A program made the translations under genes and the position numbers. The notes beneath the pieces were generated by a model that saw nothing but the letters and a program-made list of their open reading frames with translations, searched no databases and was not told the origin of the DNA. A DNA stretch of 64,000 nucleotides from Kibdelosporangium sp. MJ126-NF4 (GTDB lineage: Bacteria > Actinomycetota > Actinomycetes > Mycobacteriales > Pseudonocardiaceae): the NCBI RefSeq assembly GCF_000826545.1, contig NZ_CDME01000010.1:369019-433018 (forward strand), read 5' to 3'. Of the stretch, positions 17,335-25,630 are shown one piece after another (positions within the stretch are counted from its first letter, which is position 1; each line of letters opens with the position of its first letter).

Positions 17335-18453
17335 GTGAAGTTCCTGTTCATACCGGGCAACAGCCCTTCTCCGATCTTCTCCCAGGCCGTGCTGGCCACG
17401 GCCGCCCGCAGCGCGGGCCACCAGGTGCTGGTCGGCGGAATCGAGTGGGTGCTGCCGGACATCGCGGGTATCGGACTGGCGCCGGTGCGGATCTCGCCAC
17501 TGACCGAGCAGGACGTCGCCAACTTCATGGCCACCGTGCCGCAGGACCCGGTCGAGCAGGCGGTCGCGGTCGGCCGGATCTACGCCGAGATCGCGCTGGA
17601 CAGCCAGAAAGCACTGCTGGAACTGGCCGAGCACTGGCGGCCGGACATCGTGGTCGGCGGGTCGATGTTCTACACCGCGCCGCTGCTGGCCCACCAGCTC
17701 GGCATCCCGTCAGTGCGGCTGGACTGGGACCGCTGCGAGTCCGCGATGTACGCGCCGGGCGCGACGGAGGTGCTCGAACCGGCGTTGCCGCGGTTCGGCC
17801 TGACCGCCATGCCGGAACCCGACCTGTGGGTGGACATCTGCCCACCGAGCCTGCGAGCGCCCGACGCGCCGCCGGTCCAGCTGATGCGCTGGTCGCCGGT
17901 GAACCCGCAGGTGCCGTTGGAGCCGTGGATGTACAGCAAGGGCGACCGGCCGCGTGTCTACATCACGGCGGGCGCGCGACTGTTCAGCGGGGAGCACCTG
18001 CGCGACATGGCTCGTGCGATCGGCGATCTCGGCGTCGAAGTCGTGATCGGCGCGCCCGAGCGCGTGGCCAAGGATCTACGTGCCGACCTTCCGGACGCCC
18101 GGATCGGCTGGGTGCCGTTGGACGTGCTGGCCCCGACGTGTGACGTGATCCTGCACCACGGCGGTGGCGTGACGGACATGACCGCGATCCGCAACGGCAT
18201 CCCGCAGGTGATCGTCAACTACGACATCTCGCACGACGCGATGCTGCAGCTCGCCGAGTTCGGTGCGGCGATCATGCTCAAGCCCGGCGAGGACGCGCCG
18301 GAGAAGATCGCCGCGGCCTGCCGCGAGACGCTGACCGACCCGCGGTACCGGGAGCGGGCGGGCCAGTTGGCCGCGGAGGTCGAGGCGCTGCCGTCACCGG
18401 CGGAGATCGTCGACCGGATGGAGAAGCTCGTGACCGGATCCGCGTCGGTGTGA
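17335..18453 (+). CDS. GT-B (GT1/DesVII-like) macrolide-type glycosyltransferase
   Basis: This 372-residue GT1-family glycosyltransferase has the N-terminal acceptor domain start VKFLFIPGNSPSPIF and the donor-binding segment HHGGGVTDMTAIRNGIPQVIV near residue 265. These are typical of enzymes that transfer deoxysugars to antibiotic aglycones. The GTG at 17335 is preferred because GGAGG ends 4 bp upstream; the frame stays open far upstream. It is somewhat shorter than the usual 400-420 residues. No DesVIII-type auxiliary protein was seen. It probably attaches the dimethylaminosugar. The next gene begins 14 bp downstream. Confidence 0.9.
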   Translation: MKFLFIPGNSPSPIFSQAVLATAARSAGHQVLVGGIEWVLPDIAGIGLAPVRISPLTEQDVANFMATVPQDPVEQAVAVGRIYAEIALDSQKALLELAEHWRPDIVVGGSMFYTAPLLAHQLGIPSVRLDWDRCESAMYAPGATEVLEPALPRFGLTAMPEPDLWVDICPPSLRAPDAPPVQLMRWSPVNPQVPLEPWMYSKGDRPRVYITAGARLFSGEHLRDMARAIGDLGVEVVIGAPERVAKDLRADLPDARIGWVPLDVLAPTCDVILHHGGGVTDMTAIRNGIPQVIVNYDISHDAMLQLAEFGAAIMLKPGEDAPEKIAAACRETLTDPRYRERAGQLAAEVEALPSPAEIVDRMEKLVTGSASV

Positions 18454-18467
18454 CGGGAGGGGCAGAC

Positions 18468-19790
18468 ATGTGCGGCGTGAAGAGGACCGCTGTGATCGGC
18501 GGGGGAATGGCAGGCTGTGCCGCGGCGAAGGAACTCGTCGGCAAGGGCCACGATGTGACCGTCTTCGAGTCCGGTGACGGACTCGGCGGCAGGGCGCGGT
18601 CGTGGCACCGGTCGGAGATCGAGCCCAGCGTGGGTATCAACCTGATGTGCGCCAGCATCTACGACCTGATGTGGCAGCGCGTGCGGGAATACGGTCTGGA
18701 GGACCAGCTCGTCGAGATCTCCAGCAACCTGCTGGTGGTCGACAATGGCGTGGCCGCGAGCCTGCCGTCCGACTCGCCCAAAGCCGTGCTGTCCTACCAG
18801 CACGCGCCTCGCCGGGACAGGTTCGCGTTCGTGGTCAACTCGTTGAAGGAGTTCTTCCTCAACCGCAAGAAGATCGACCTGTTCGACGCGGAGAAGCTGG
18901 CCGCGTTCGACAGCGGCGATTCCGCAGTGGACTACGGCAGGAAGTTCCTGTCCCAGCGAGGCTTCGACTACATGCTGCGCGCGCAGATCGAGGGCTTCTG
19001 GAACTTCCGCTGCGAGGACATCTCAGCGGCGCACGCGAAAGCCCTCCTGGCCACGATGGGTGGCGTGCGGTTCTACGTGTTCGCCAACGGCATGCAGGTA
19101 CTGGCCGAACGCAACGCCGAAGGCGCCGACGTCCGTCTGGAACACGAGGTCACGGACGTTCGGCAGACGGGCGACCGAGTCGAGTTGACGTGGCGTGCGG
19201 GCGATGACGTCGACTCGGACGTGTTCGACAACGTCGTGCTGGCCACCCCGGCACCGATCGCCGCCAAGCTCACGGCGGCCCTGCCCGAGCAATGGGTGGA
19301 CGCGGACACCCGGCGTTTCCTGGAAACCCAGGAGTACGAGCCCGCACTGTCGGTGTCCTATCTTGTCGACCGGGGCAACCTGCCGTCGACGACACACCTG
19401 ATGGCGGGCGGGTCGGCGGATCCGAAGATCCGAAACATGATCATCTACCCACGGATGGCCGGTGATCAGGAGAAGTTCCTGGTGTTCGCCTATCCCGGTC
19501 GGGCGATCACGCGGAGCCTGCTCGGCAAACCGGCGGAGCAGCAGTTCGCCACCGTGACTCCGTTGCTGAAGACGATGGTGCCGGACTTCCCGGCCGATCC
19601 GGAGCCTTTCCAGATCGCCGAACGGCCTTACGGGTTCCCGATTCCCGCTCCCGGACGGTACCGGTGGTCGGTTCGGGTGTCGGCGCGGCAGCGTCCGCCG
19701 GTGGTGTACGCCGGTGACTACTTCAGCGCTCCGACAACGGAAGCCGCCATGCTGGCCGGTCATCGGGCTGCCGCCAGCGTCGCACACTAG
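18468..19790 (+). CDS. FAD-dependent oxidoreductase (amine-oxidase/protoporphyrinogen-oxidase fold)
   Basis: This 440-residue flavoprotein has a GxGxxG dinucleotide motif (VIGGGMAGCAAAKEL, residues 9-23) followed by ESGDGLGGRARSW. A C-terminal FAD segment, VVYAGDYFSAPTTEAAMLAG, closes the fold. This group includes amine oxidases, protoporphyrinogen oxidase and phytoene-desaturase-like enzymes, so it may desaturate or oxidise the prenyl chain or ring. The ATG at 18468 follows GGGAGGGG; a GTG at 18450 that overlaps the GT stop is an alternative. It is co-transcribed with the glycosyltransferase. Confidence 0.85.
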   Translation: MCGVKRTAVIGGGMAGCAAAKELVGKGHDVTVFESGDGLGGRARSWHRSEIEPSVGINLMCASIYDLMWQRVREYGLEDQLVEISSNLLVVDNGVAASLPSDSPKAVLSYQHAPRRDRFAFVVNSLKEFFLNRKKIDLFDAEKLAAFDSGDSAVDYGRKFLSQRGFDYMLRAQIEGFWNFRCEDISAAHAKALLATMGGVRFYVFANGMQVLAERNAEGADVRLEHEVTDVRQTGDRVELTWRAGDDVDSDVFDNVVLATPAPIAAKLTAALPEQWVDADTRRFLETQEYEPALSVSYLVDRGNLPSTTHLMAGGSADPKIRNMIIYPRMAGDQEKFLVFAYPGRAITRSLLGKPAEQQFATVTPLLKTMVPDFPADPEPFQIAERPYGFPIPAPGRYRWSVRVSARQRPPVVYAGDYFSAPTTEAAMLAGHRAAASVAH

Positions 19791-19822
19791 CGCGCTGAGC
19801 ACGTACATGGGGTTGGTGCTGA

Positions 19823-19862
19823 TCTCACCCTTGACGGCGCGTTGGTGTTGACAAGGGTGAGA
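19823..19862. terminator. Stem-loop between convergent genes
   Basis: TCTCACCCTTG (19823-19833) and CAAGGGTGAGA (19852-19862) form a perfect 11-bp stem with an 18-nt loop. It lies between the FAD oxidoreductase (plus strand) and the ABM gene (minus strand), so it can serve both. Confidence 0.65.
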
Positions 19863-19885
19863 AACGCGCTGATCGCCGCGATCAC

Positions 19886-20197
19886 TCAGTCGTGCAGGTC
19901 CACCAGCACGGTCCGATGCACCGCGATCGACTCGCTCTCCTCCAGGAAGTCCAGAGCCTCCGGTTCGACGACCGCTGCCGTGAGATCGTCGCCGGTGAAG
20001 GCGCGGATCGCCTCGATCGAAGCCCACAGCGTGTGCACGGTCAACTCGACCAGGCCACTGTCGTCGCGGGAAAGCAGGTACCCGCCCACGAATCCGGGGA
20101 GCTTGCGCAACTGATGGGTCAATGTCTTCTCGAAGTACGCGCGGTAACGGTCCGCGCCGGTCTCAGTAGCTCGGGCGGACCACGTTCGGACGATCAT
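19886..20197 (-). CDS. Antibiotic biosynthesis monooxygenase-like (ABM/dimeric alpha-beta barrel) protein
   Basis: This 103-residue protein has the ferredoxin-like layout of ABM-domain proteins: YFEKTLTHQLRKLPGFVGGYLLSRDD, VELTVHTLWASIEAIRAFTG and VEPEALDFLEESESIAVHRTVL. Some members are cofactor-free monooxygenases, others bind heme or have no known activity. It stands alone on the minus strand. The function is not determined. Confidence 0.72.
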   Translation of the reverse strand: MIVRTWSARATETGADRYRAYFEKTLTHQLRKLPGFVGGYLLSRDDSGLVELTVHTLWASIEAIRAFTGDDLTAAVVEPEALDFLEESESIAVHRTVLVDLHD

Positions 20198-20267
20198 GGC
20201 TCCAGTATGCCGCTTCGGACTCCGCCGGTCCGGTTGACCCGTTTTGCAGAGCTGCGGGCCGCGTCCA

Positions 20268-20936
20268 TCACGGCATCCCCAGACGAACCGTGGCGACGTT
20301 CTCCCATTCGTACGCCTTGTTGTCCCGGTTCAGGTTGATCAGCGAGACGGCTCGTACGGTGACCTTGGCGGTGTGTTCACCGTGCTCGGCCAAGGCTTCC
20401 GCGACTGGCTCGGACGGTCCCGCACTGTTCGAGTAGCCCAACGAGACGTGCGCCCGGAACCCGTCAGCGGCCTCGGGCACGTTGTCAGCTCCCCAGACTT
20501 CACCGATCGCGTCCCGGATCGCTTGGCGTACGCGCGCGAGCGGCTCGGCCGGGCGGACCGGCATCTGGATCGTCTCCCGCTCCACCCGAGCTGGCCCGAT
20601 CGTCACCGTGAACGGCTCCAACTCTGCGCACCGCTTCTGGACTGCGGAAACAACCCGATTCACGTCACCGCTGTCGACCTCGTCGGTGAAGCCCAGCCCC
20701 TGCGTCGTCAGGTGCAGCCATCGCAGCGGTACCGGGTCGAGCTGGGGCAGTTGGGCCAGCACGGGCGCGTACGCGTCGACCAGCTCGGCGACGGCCGGTT
20801 GGTTGGCGAAGGTGACATGCCAGGTGAAGAAGGACCTGCCGACTCGCCAGCCGGGCCGCCACCACCAGTGATCACGCATCGCTTCCAGGCCAGCCATGTT
20901 CACCCCGATCAGGCTTTGCAGTACCGGGCTCGGCAC
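20268..20936 (-). CDS. 2'-5' RNA ligase-like 2H phosphoesterase
   Basis: This 222-residue protein of the 2H phosphoesterase superfamily has two HxT/S motifs visible as HLTTQG (about residue 75) and HVSLGYS (about 169), which would form the twin-His active site. Family members hydrolyse 2',3'-cyclic or 2'-5' phosphodiester bonds, or ligate tRNA halves in vitro. It lies 3 bp after the stop of the kinase gene, third in an XRE-kinase-2H operon. The physiological substrate is unknown. Confidence 0.82.
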   Translation of the reverse strand: MPSPVLQSLIGVNMAGLEAMRDHWWWRPGWRVGRSFFTWHVTFANQPAVAELVDAYAPVLAQLPQLDPVPLRWLHLTTQGLGFTDEVDSGDVNRVVSAVQKRCAELEPFTVTIGPARVERETIQMPVRPAEPLARVRQAIRDAIGEVWGADNVPEAADGFRAHVSLGYSNSAGPSEPVAEALAEHGEHTAKVTVRAVSLINLNRDNKAYEWENVATVRLGMP

Positions 20937-20939
20937 TGT

Positions 20940-21827
20940 CTAAGGGACTGCTTTCCATCCGGTCCAAGGTCGATCACCACGTAGCCCGCGCAGGCAGGCG
21001 AGCCGATGGGCCGCTTGTTCGCCATACTGCTCGGGGTCCTGCGCTGCGAACTGACAAGCCATCGTCGTCATCCGCAGCTCGCGAATGTCACGCAACACTA
21101 GGAACCCGGCCCACTGGGTCACGTCGTGACCGTAGGCGTCGCAGTACGCCGTCCAGTCCGTTGTGCTCATTCGGCCTGTCGTGACGCGCGAGATGGCTGT
21201 CGAGACCAGGTCCCATTCTGGTGGACCGAGTGAGCAACGCTCGAAGTCGAGCAGGACGACTTTCCCGTCTATCGTGCGCACGACATTGCCTCGCCAAGCG
21301 TCGCCGTGCACCACAGAACGCGGCAGACCGGGTGGCAGTTCTGCGTACGCGGCCTCAAGCTCCGCGGTCCTTTGCCGCATCCACGCGCGATCGTCCTCGG
21401 TGACCGTCATGGACATCTCGATCCGCTCGCGCAGGCGGACGAACGGTGCGAGTTCCGTCAACTCGATGTCCTTCGGCGGTGCAAGCCTATGCAGCTCTCG
21501 TATGGCCGTGCCGACGTCGGTATCAGTGCCGTACCGGTGTTCCGGTAGTTCGTGCCAGAAGGAAACAGACCGCCCGTCGACGATGATGGGCTGGTCGACA
21601 TCGCGCAGGATCCGGACTGCCGAGACACCAGAGTCCTCCAACCAGCGGGCAACGCCGACTTCTTTGCGCGCGGCCGCGTCTTGGCCTGCTCGTGCGATGC
21701 GGGCGACCACCTTGCCTGGCAGGCGGTAGATCGCGTTCTCACCCAGTCGGATCACCTCTGCGCCGGTGGCATCCAGGCCGACGGTCCTAGCGGCGGCATC
21801 CAGTACGGCGCGGCTGTTGTCGGTCAC
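20940..21827 (-). CDS. Aminoglycoside phosphotransferase (APH)-family kinase
   Basis: This 295-residue protein-kinase-like phosphotransferase has the catalytic loop VVHGDAWRGNVV and the metal-binding LLDFERCSLGPPEWDL. An N-terminal nucleotide-binding lobe starts EVIRLGENAIYRLPGKVVARI. The family phosphorylates antibiotics and many small metabolites, and nothing here fixes the substrate. The start overlaps the stop of the XRE gene by 4 bp and the 2H phosphoesterase follows at once, indicating an operon. Confidence 0.85.
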   Translation of the reverse strand: MTDNSRAVLDAAARTVGLDATGAEVIRLGENAIYRLPGKVVARIARAGQDAAARKEVGVARWLEDSGVSAVRILRDVDQPIIVDGRSVSFWHELPEHRYGTDTDVGTAIRELHRLAPPKDIELTELAPFVRLRERIEMSMTVTEDDRAWMRQRTAELEAAYAELPPGLPRSVVHGDAWRGNVVRTIDGKVVLLDFERCSLGPPEWDLVSTAISRVTTGRMSTTDWTAYCDAYGHDVTQWAGFLVLRDIRELRMTTMACQFAAQDPEQYGEQAAHRLACLRGLRGDRPWTGWKAVP

Positions 21828-23140
21828 GCGATCACCGCTGTCCCGATGCGCTGCCGTAGTTCCTCGACCTCCGCAAGCCGGTTGTGCGGCGCACCGAACC
21901 GACGCAGATCTCGCAGGTCGTCAGCAGCCCGCCGAGAGCGAATGGTGCCCGCCCAATCCAAGGCTTGGTGTCCGGCGGCCGCTGCCTCGACCGGGTCGCC
22001 CGTCGCCATGACCAGGGAGGCGAGTTTGGTCTGACTGATCGCACGAGCCCGGGCGAACTCGTCATCGTGTCCGACAACGGCAGTGCTCAGACGGTGCTGA
22101 GCCTCGGTGACGAAGTGGCCGTTCACCCCGATGTCCCACAACGCATGTCCAGTGTCTCCGGCGTGCTGTGCCGCGTCGTAGTACTTCATCCACGGAGAAT
22201 CACTCGACGGCCTGGTGCGGCCGAACTCTTCATCGGCCGCGCCCACCGCGCGGACAGTGGCTTCGATGTCGCCAAGCTTGGCGAGCGCGCGGGCACGACC
22301 CGTGTGGAGCATCGCCCGCTCGGTTGAAGTGAGCCGGTCCGAGCGCACCATGGCCAGTTCGGTGAACGTCAGACCAGCGTCCGGATCACCGCACCAGATC
22401 GCTTGACGTGCCAGTGAGGAGAGGACCTTCGCGCGCAGATGCCAGTCCGCGACTTCTTCGGCGCAGGACAGAGCGAACCGGAACATCCGCTGCGCGTCCT
22501 CATGGGCGTATGCGTCGAAGGCCATGAAACCGGTGACGTGCGCGAGGTAGCCGACGCCGGAGAACAGCTCTGTCCGTACACGATCGGAGTAGCGGGCTCC
22601 GAGCAACTGGGCGCAGTACTGGAGCTGCGCTGTGACCGCTTCGCGAACCAGACCGCCGCCATACAGTGCGTCCCAGCCTTCAAACGCGCTAGCCGCGTTG
22701 TGGACCTCCAAAGCTTCGGTCATGCCGATCACAGCCGGGATGGGAGTGGGTTGGGTGGTCAGGATCCGCTCGGCGGCAAACTCGGATCGGCTGGCAGTCG
22801 CGGTGTCGCGCAGGGCGGCGGTGAACAGCTGTGCCCGGTCGATGTCCAGCAGGATGGACTTGGTGCGTCGTGGACGCCGGAACCCCAGGTCGGCATCGGT
22901 TTTCACGCCGAGCACGCCCCGGAATGCCGCTCGACGGTCGGCATCCTGTGGCCAGCGAATCACACCTTGTTCGAGCTTGCCGATGTAGTTGGCGTCCAGT
23001 GCGATGTTGCGTCCGGTGTACTCGAACACCCATTTGTTGACCAGTTCCGCAAGCTCTTGACGTGACAGCGGCTCGCCGGTGGCGTGCGGTGATTCGACGC
23101 GTTCACGCGCTCGGCGCAACTGCTCATTGGGCTCGACCAC
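21824..23140 (-). CDS. XRE-family HTH regulator with TPR-like C-terminal domain
   Basis: This 438-residue protein has an N-terminal Cro/C1-type helix-turn-helix (about 20-75, SRQELAELVNKWVFEYTG to ANYIGKLEQGVIRWP) and a long helical region with TPR-like repeats. The pattern is common in actinomycete regulators. It heads the operon with the kinase and 2H phosphoesterase and is divergent from the gene at 23271. It resembles the regulator at 59217-60557 in architecture (ADLGFR and GKLE(Q/R)GV both shared), so the two are paralogues. The GTG start at 23140 is inferred. Confidence 0.87.
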   Translation of the reverse strand: MVEPNEQLRRARERVESPHATGEPLSRQELAELVNKWVFEYTGRNIALDANYIGKLEQGVIRWPQDADRRAAFRGVLGVKTDADLGFRRPRRTKSILLDIDRAQLFTAALRDTATASRSEFAAERILTTQPTPIPAVIGMTEALEVHNAASAFEGWDALYGGGLVREAVTAQLQYCAQLLGARYSDRVRTELFSGVGYLAHVTGFMAFDAYAHEDAQRMFRFALSCAEEVADWHLRAKVLSSLARQAIWCGDPDAGLTFTELAMVRSDRLTSTERAMLHTGRARALAKLGDIEATVRAVGAADEEFGRTRPSSDSPWMKYYDAAQHAGDTGHALWDIGVNGHFVTEAQHRLSTAVVGHDDEFARARAISQTKLASLVMATGDPVEAAAAGHQALDWAGTIRSRRAADDLRDLRRFGAPHNRLAEVEELRQRIGTAVIA

Positions 23141-23270
23141 CTACCTAGTGTCCCACTTGGCCAGCCGTTGGGGTACGGCGTGTCTCCCAGTAATCCTCCC
23201 TCAATCCTCCCGTTGACACCCCGGATCAACGCAGTTCAGAGCGTGCGTTTCACCGGGCACGCTCGTGGTC

Positions 23271-23675
23271 ATGACGTCCCAACTTCGACCGACGGTCCAT
23301 TGCGCCACGACGGACTCAGGTTTGCTCGACGAATGGCTCGGTGAGTTGCGTCGCCGCCGATGGGTTCACATGTATTTCCCAACCAGGGAATCGCCGAAGG
23401 TCCACGCGTCGTTGTTCCAGCACGCCGGTGGCATCGTGGACGTGGCTGCGATCTTTGACAGTGCGACCGCAGTGGCCTATCGCGCACCGATCCCGCAGGG
23501 CGGCGATCCGTTCGACCCGCTTCAGGTCACTTGGGTCTTCGCTGGCGAGCCCGTCTGGGCCGTTCGTGGAGCACTCGCTCTGCCTGCCCCCGGCAGTCCG
23601 GGCGAGCCCCACCACCTGTTGCCACCGCCCCCACTCGTCCGTGGCCTAGCCGAACTGACAGGCCTGTCCACCTAG
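23271..23675 (+). CDS. Hypothetical actinobacterial protein
   Basis: This 134-residue protein has no signal peptide or membrane segment. Aromatic and charged stretches such as RRRWVHMYFPTRESPKVHASLF and a Pro-rich C-terminus (EPHHLLPPPPLV) are the only visible landmarks. It is divergent from the XRE operon across about 130 bp and precedes the degenerate aminotransferase-like gene by 27 bp, so it may share its transcript. The ATG at 23271 is preferred; a GTG at 23265 is in frame. I do not recognise it. Confidence 0.6.
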   Translation: MTSQLRPTVHCATTDSGLLDEWLGELRRRRWVHMYFPTRESPKVHASLFQHAGGIVDVAAIFDSATAVAYRAPIPQGGDPFDPLQVTWVFAGEPVWAVRGALALPAPGSPGEPHHLLPPPPLVRGLAELTGLST

Positions 23676-23702
23676 TTCTGACTGACGGAGGAAGTTGCAC
23701 TT

Positions 23703-24977
23703 ATGTCCACTCCGATCGCCGAGCTGCTGCACTTGGCTCGCTTGTTGGATCGTCCTTCGTCATCCGCGATGGGAGTCGCGCCGATCGTACGATGGCTCGT
23801 GAGTTGGATTGACCGAACCGTTGTGGGTGCGTCAGATGAGGCTGCGCAGGCGACGGTCGGACTCGTGGCGGCGCACTTTCGACAGCATGGTCTTGATGTC
23901 GGTCCTGAGCAGGTTCTGGTCATGGACGGTGGCATCAAGAGCATCGTCGATTCGTTTCTGCACGCGGTGATGTTGCCGGATCACGGCGACAACTACCTGC
24001 TTGTCCCGGCCGGGTTTGACCGGTCGCTGGTGGGCGACTTGCGGGGCTACGGATCTGATGTGGTGCTGAAGAGGTTCACGGAACAGGTTCTTCGCGACGA
24101 CTGGCTTGTCGAATGGGCACACGACGATGACCAGATCGTGCTGTACGTCCCGTTGGTCAACCATCTCACCGGTCAGGTGCTGACACGCGAACGTGCCCGC
24201 GGGATTGCGCGAGCGGTGTTGCGGTACAACCAGGAGCGCGGGGCGCGAAGGCCTGTGTGGGTGGTCGCAGACGATTCCGAGGTGGGCAGTTGCCACTTCG
24301 GTGTAAGCGGTGCCCGTGTGCAGCGGATGGCGACCATCACCGGGGCCGATCTCGGCGACGGCCGTCTGGGACGGATGGCTGACTGGACGTTGACCGTGGT
24401 CAGTCCGGCGAGAGCTGTCGGGTTGAAGTCCAGCGATGTCGCCTTTGCTGTTGTGCCCAATCAGGACACTCGTCTGGCCATGGACAATCGCGCTGGAAAG
24501 CATGATCAGTTGGCTGATGAGCTGGTCTCGGCGGTTGCGCTGTATTTGACGCCTCGGAGTTGGCTGGGGAAGGGCAACTCGCGGGCGAGACAGAATCTGG
24601 AGTTGGTGCGTCTGACTGTGGCCCGGATGAACAGGGTGCTTGGCTTCGAGGCGGTCAAGGTCAGCAGACAGACCACTGGTGGCAGGCATACCGCGTTGTA
24701 TCTGCATTCGCGCGTCTACGAGATGCCGACTGATCGTGCGATCTTCCAGCTCACTTGGTGTGACGCGGACAGCGCAGCGGGCGATGTGCTCGCCTACCGC
24801 GAGCTGTTCACGTGGCACTACTCCGACGCGGACAACCGTAGCCATCGGCCGCTGACGCTGCGCGTGAACCTTGATGTGCCTGCGGCCGAGTTCGTGGAGC
24901 GTGTGGCCGTGCTCGAACTGGCTTTGACTGCGTTGAGTGCCGGTAGGCGCCGAGAGTTGCGAGGGGAATACGTATGA
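23703..24977 (+). CDS. Degenerate fold-type I aminotransferase-like protein lacking the Schiff-base lysine
   Basis: The 424 residues follow the layout of class I/II aminotransferases: EQVLVMDGGIKSIVDSFLHA, YVPLVNHLTGQVL, VVADDSEVGSCHF, then VSPARAVGLKSSDVAFAV. In functional relatives the last segment is S-x-S-K-x-x-G with the PLP lysine. Here Arg237 stands in its place, and His154 replaces the Asn of the NPTG motif. The fold is probably kept while PLP catalysis is lost. The stop overlaps the ATG of an XRE/DUF5753 regulator (ATGA). Third-position GC is lower than in the cluster arms. A sensory or scaffolding role is inferred. Confidence 0.6.
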   Translation: MSTPIAELLHLARLLDRPSSSAMGVAPIVRWLVSWIDRTVVGASDEAAQATVGLVAAHFRQHGLDVGPEQVLVMDGGIKSIVDSFLHAVMLPDHGDNYLLVPAGFDRSLVGDLRGYGSDVVLKRFTEQVLRDDWLVEWAHDDDQIVLYVPLVNHLTGQVLTRERARGIARAVLRYNQERGARRPVWVVADDSEVGSCHFGVSGARVQRMATITGADLGDGRLGRMADWTLTVVSPARAVGLKSSDVAFAVVPNQDTRLAMDNRAGKHDQLADELVSAVALYLTPRSWLGKGNSRARQNLELVRLTVARMNRVLGFEAVKVSRQTTGGRHTALYLHSRVYEMPTDRAIFQLTWCDADSAAGDVLAYRELFTWHYSDADNRSHRPLTLRVNLDVPAAEFVERVAVLELALTALSAGRRRELRGEYV

Positions 24978-25630
24978 CGAGGGCCGCGCCGAGACAGAAC
25001 TACCACGGCCGTAGGCTCCAACGGGCCCTGAAAGAGCTGCGCGTGCTGAACAAGCTGACCCAGGTGGAAGCGGGTGAGCGCGCGTACATGGACTTCAGGA
25101 AACTCAGCCGGATCGAGCTTCGCCAGCTGCCCACGTACCACGAACTCGTCATCCTGCTGGACGCATATGGGGTGCCCAGTTGCGACTACGGGCAATATCT
25201 TGGGCTGTGGGAGCTGGCCTCGCAGCGGCCGTGGTGGCGACAGTTCGATCTCGGGGACACTCGCTACGTCCGGATGGAGGACGAGGCCGCCCGCAAGGTC
25301 GAGTTCCAGCTCGGTCAGATCCCCACACTCCTGCAAACCGAAGCCCACGCTCGCAAGACCCTCGCGAAGCAGAACGCGTCGCTGGTGCCCGACTTGGTCG
25401 CTTTCCGTATGCGGCAACAGAAACGCCTCACCACTGAGCCGCTGTTGGAATTCCACGCCTTGATTCACGAATCCGTACTGCGGCGAGGTGTTGATCGGGC
25501 CCAGCGATGCTGTCCGGCGTGCGACCAACCCGGAAAGGTCACTCACGCAGATCCGCGCCCTGTGGCGATCACGTTAGTGCCCTGTGCTCAGCGGATCAGG
25601 CCTGCGGCGCGCAGGTCGGTCCAGACCTGA
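24974..25630 (+). CDS. XRE-family HTH regulator with truncated DUF5753 domain
   Basis: The 218 residues begin with an atypical HTH (LQRALKELRVLNKLTQVEAGE to KLSRIELRQLPTY). A DUF5753 ligand-binding-type domain follows: RYVRMEDEAARKVEFQLGQI, PTLLQTEAHARKTLAKQNA, LLEFHALIHESVLRRGV. Similarity ends at about 25490, where family members continue for roughly 80 more residues. The remaining tail (QRCCPACDQPGK) looks out of frame and runs into the convergent aldo/keto reductase gene. The gene is probably truncated by a deletion or frameshift. It is translationally coupled to the aminotransferase-like gene. Confidence 0.65.
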   Translation: MTRAAPRQNYHGRRLQRALKELRVLNKLTQVEAGERAYMDFRKLSRIELRQLPTYHELVILLDAYGVPSCDYGQYLGLWELASQRPWWRQFDLGDTRYVRMEDEAARKVEFQLGQIPTLLQTEAHARKTLAKQNASLVPDLVAFRMRQQKRLTTEPLLEFHALIHESVLRRGVDRAQRCCPACDQPGKVTHADPRPVAITLVPCAQRIRPAARRSVQT

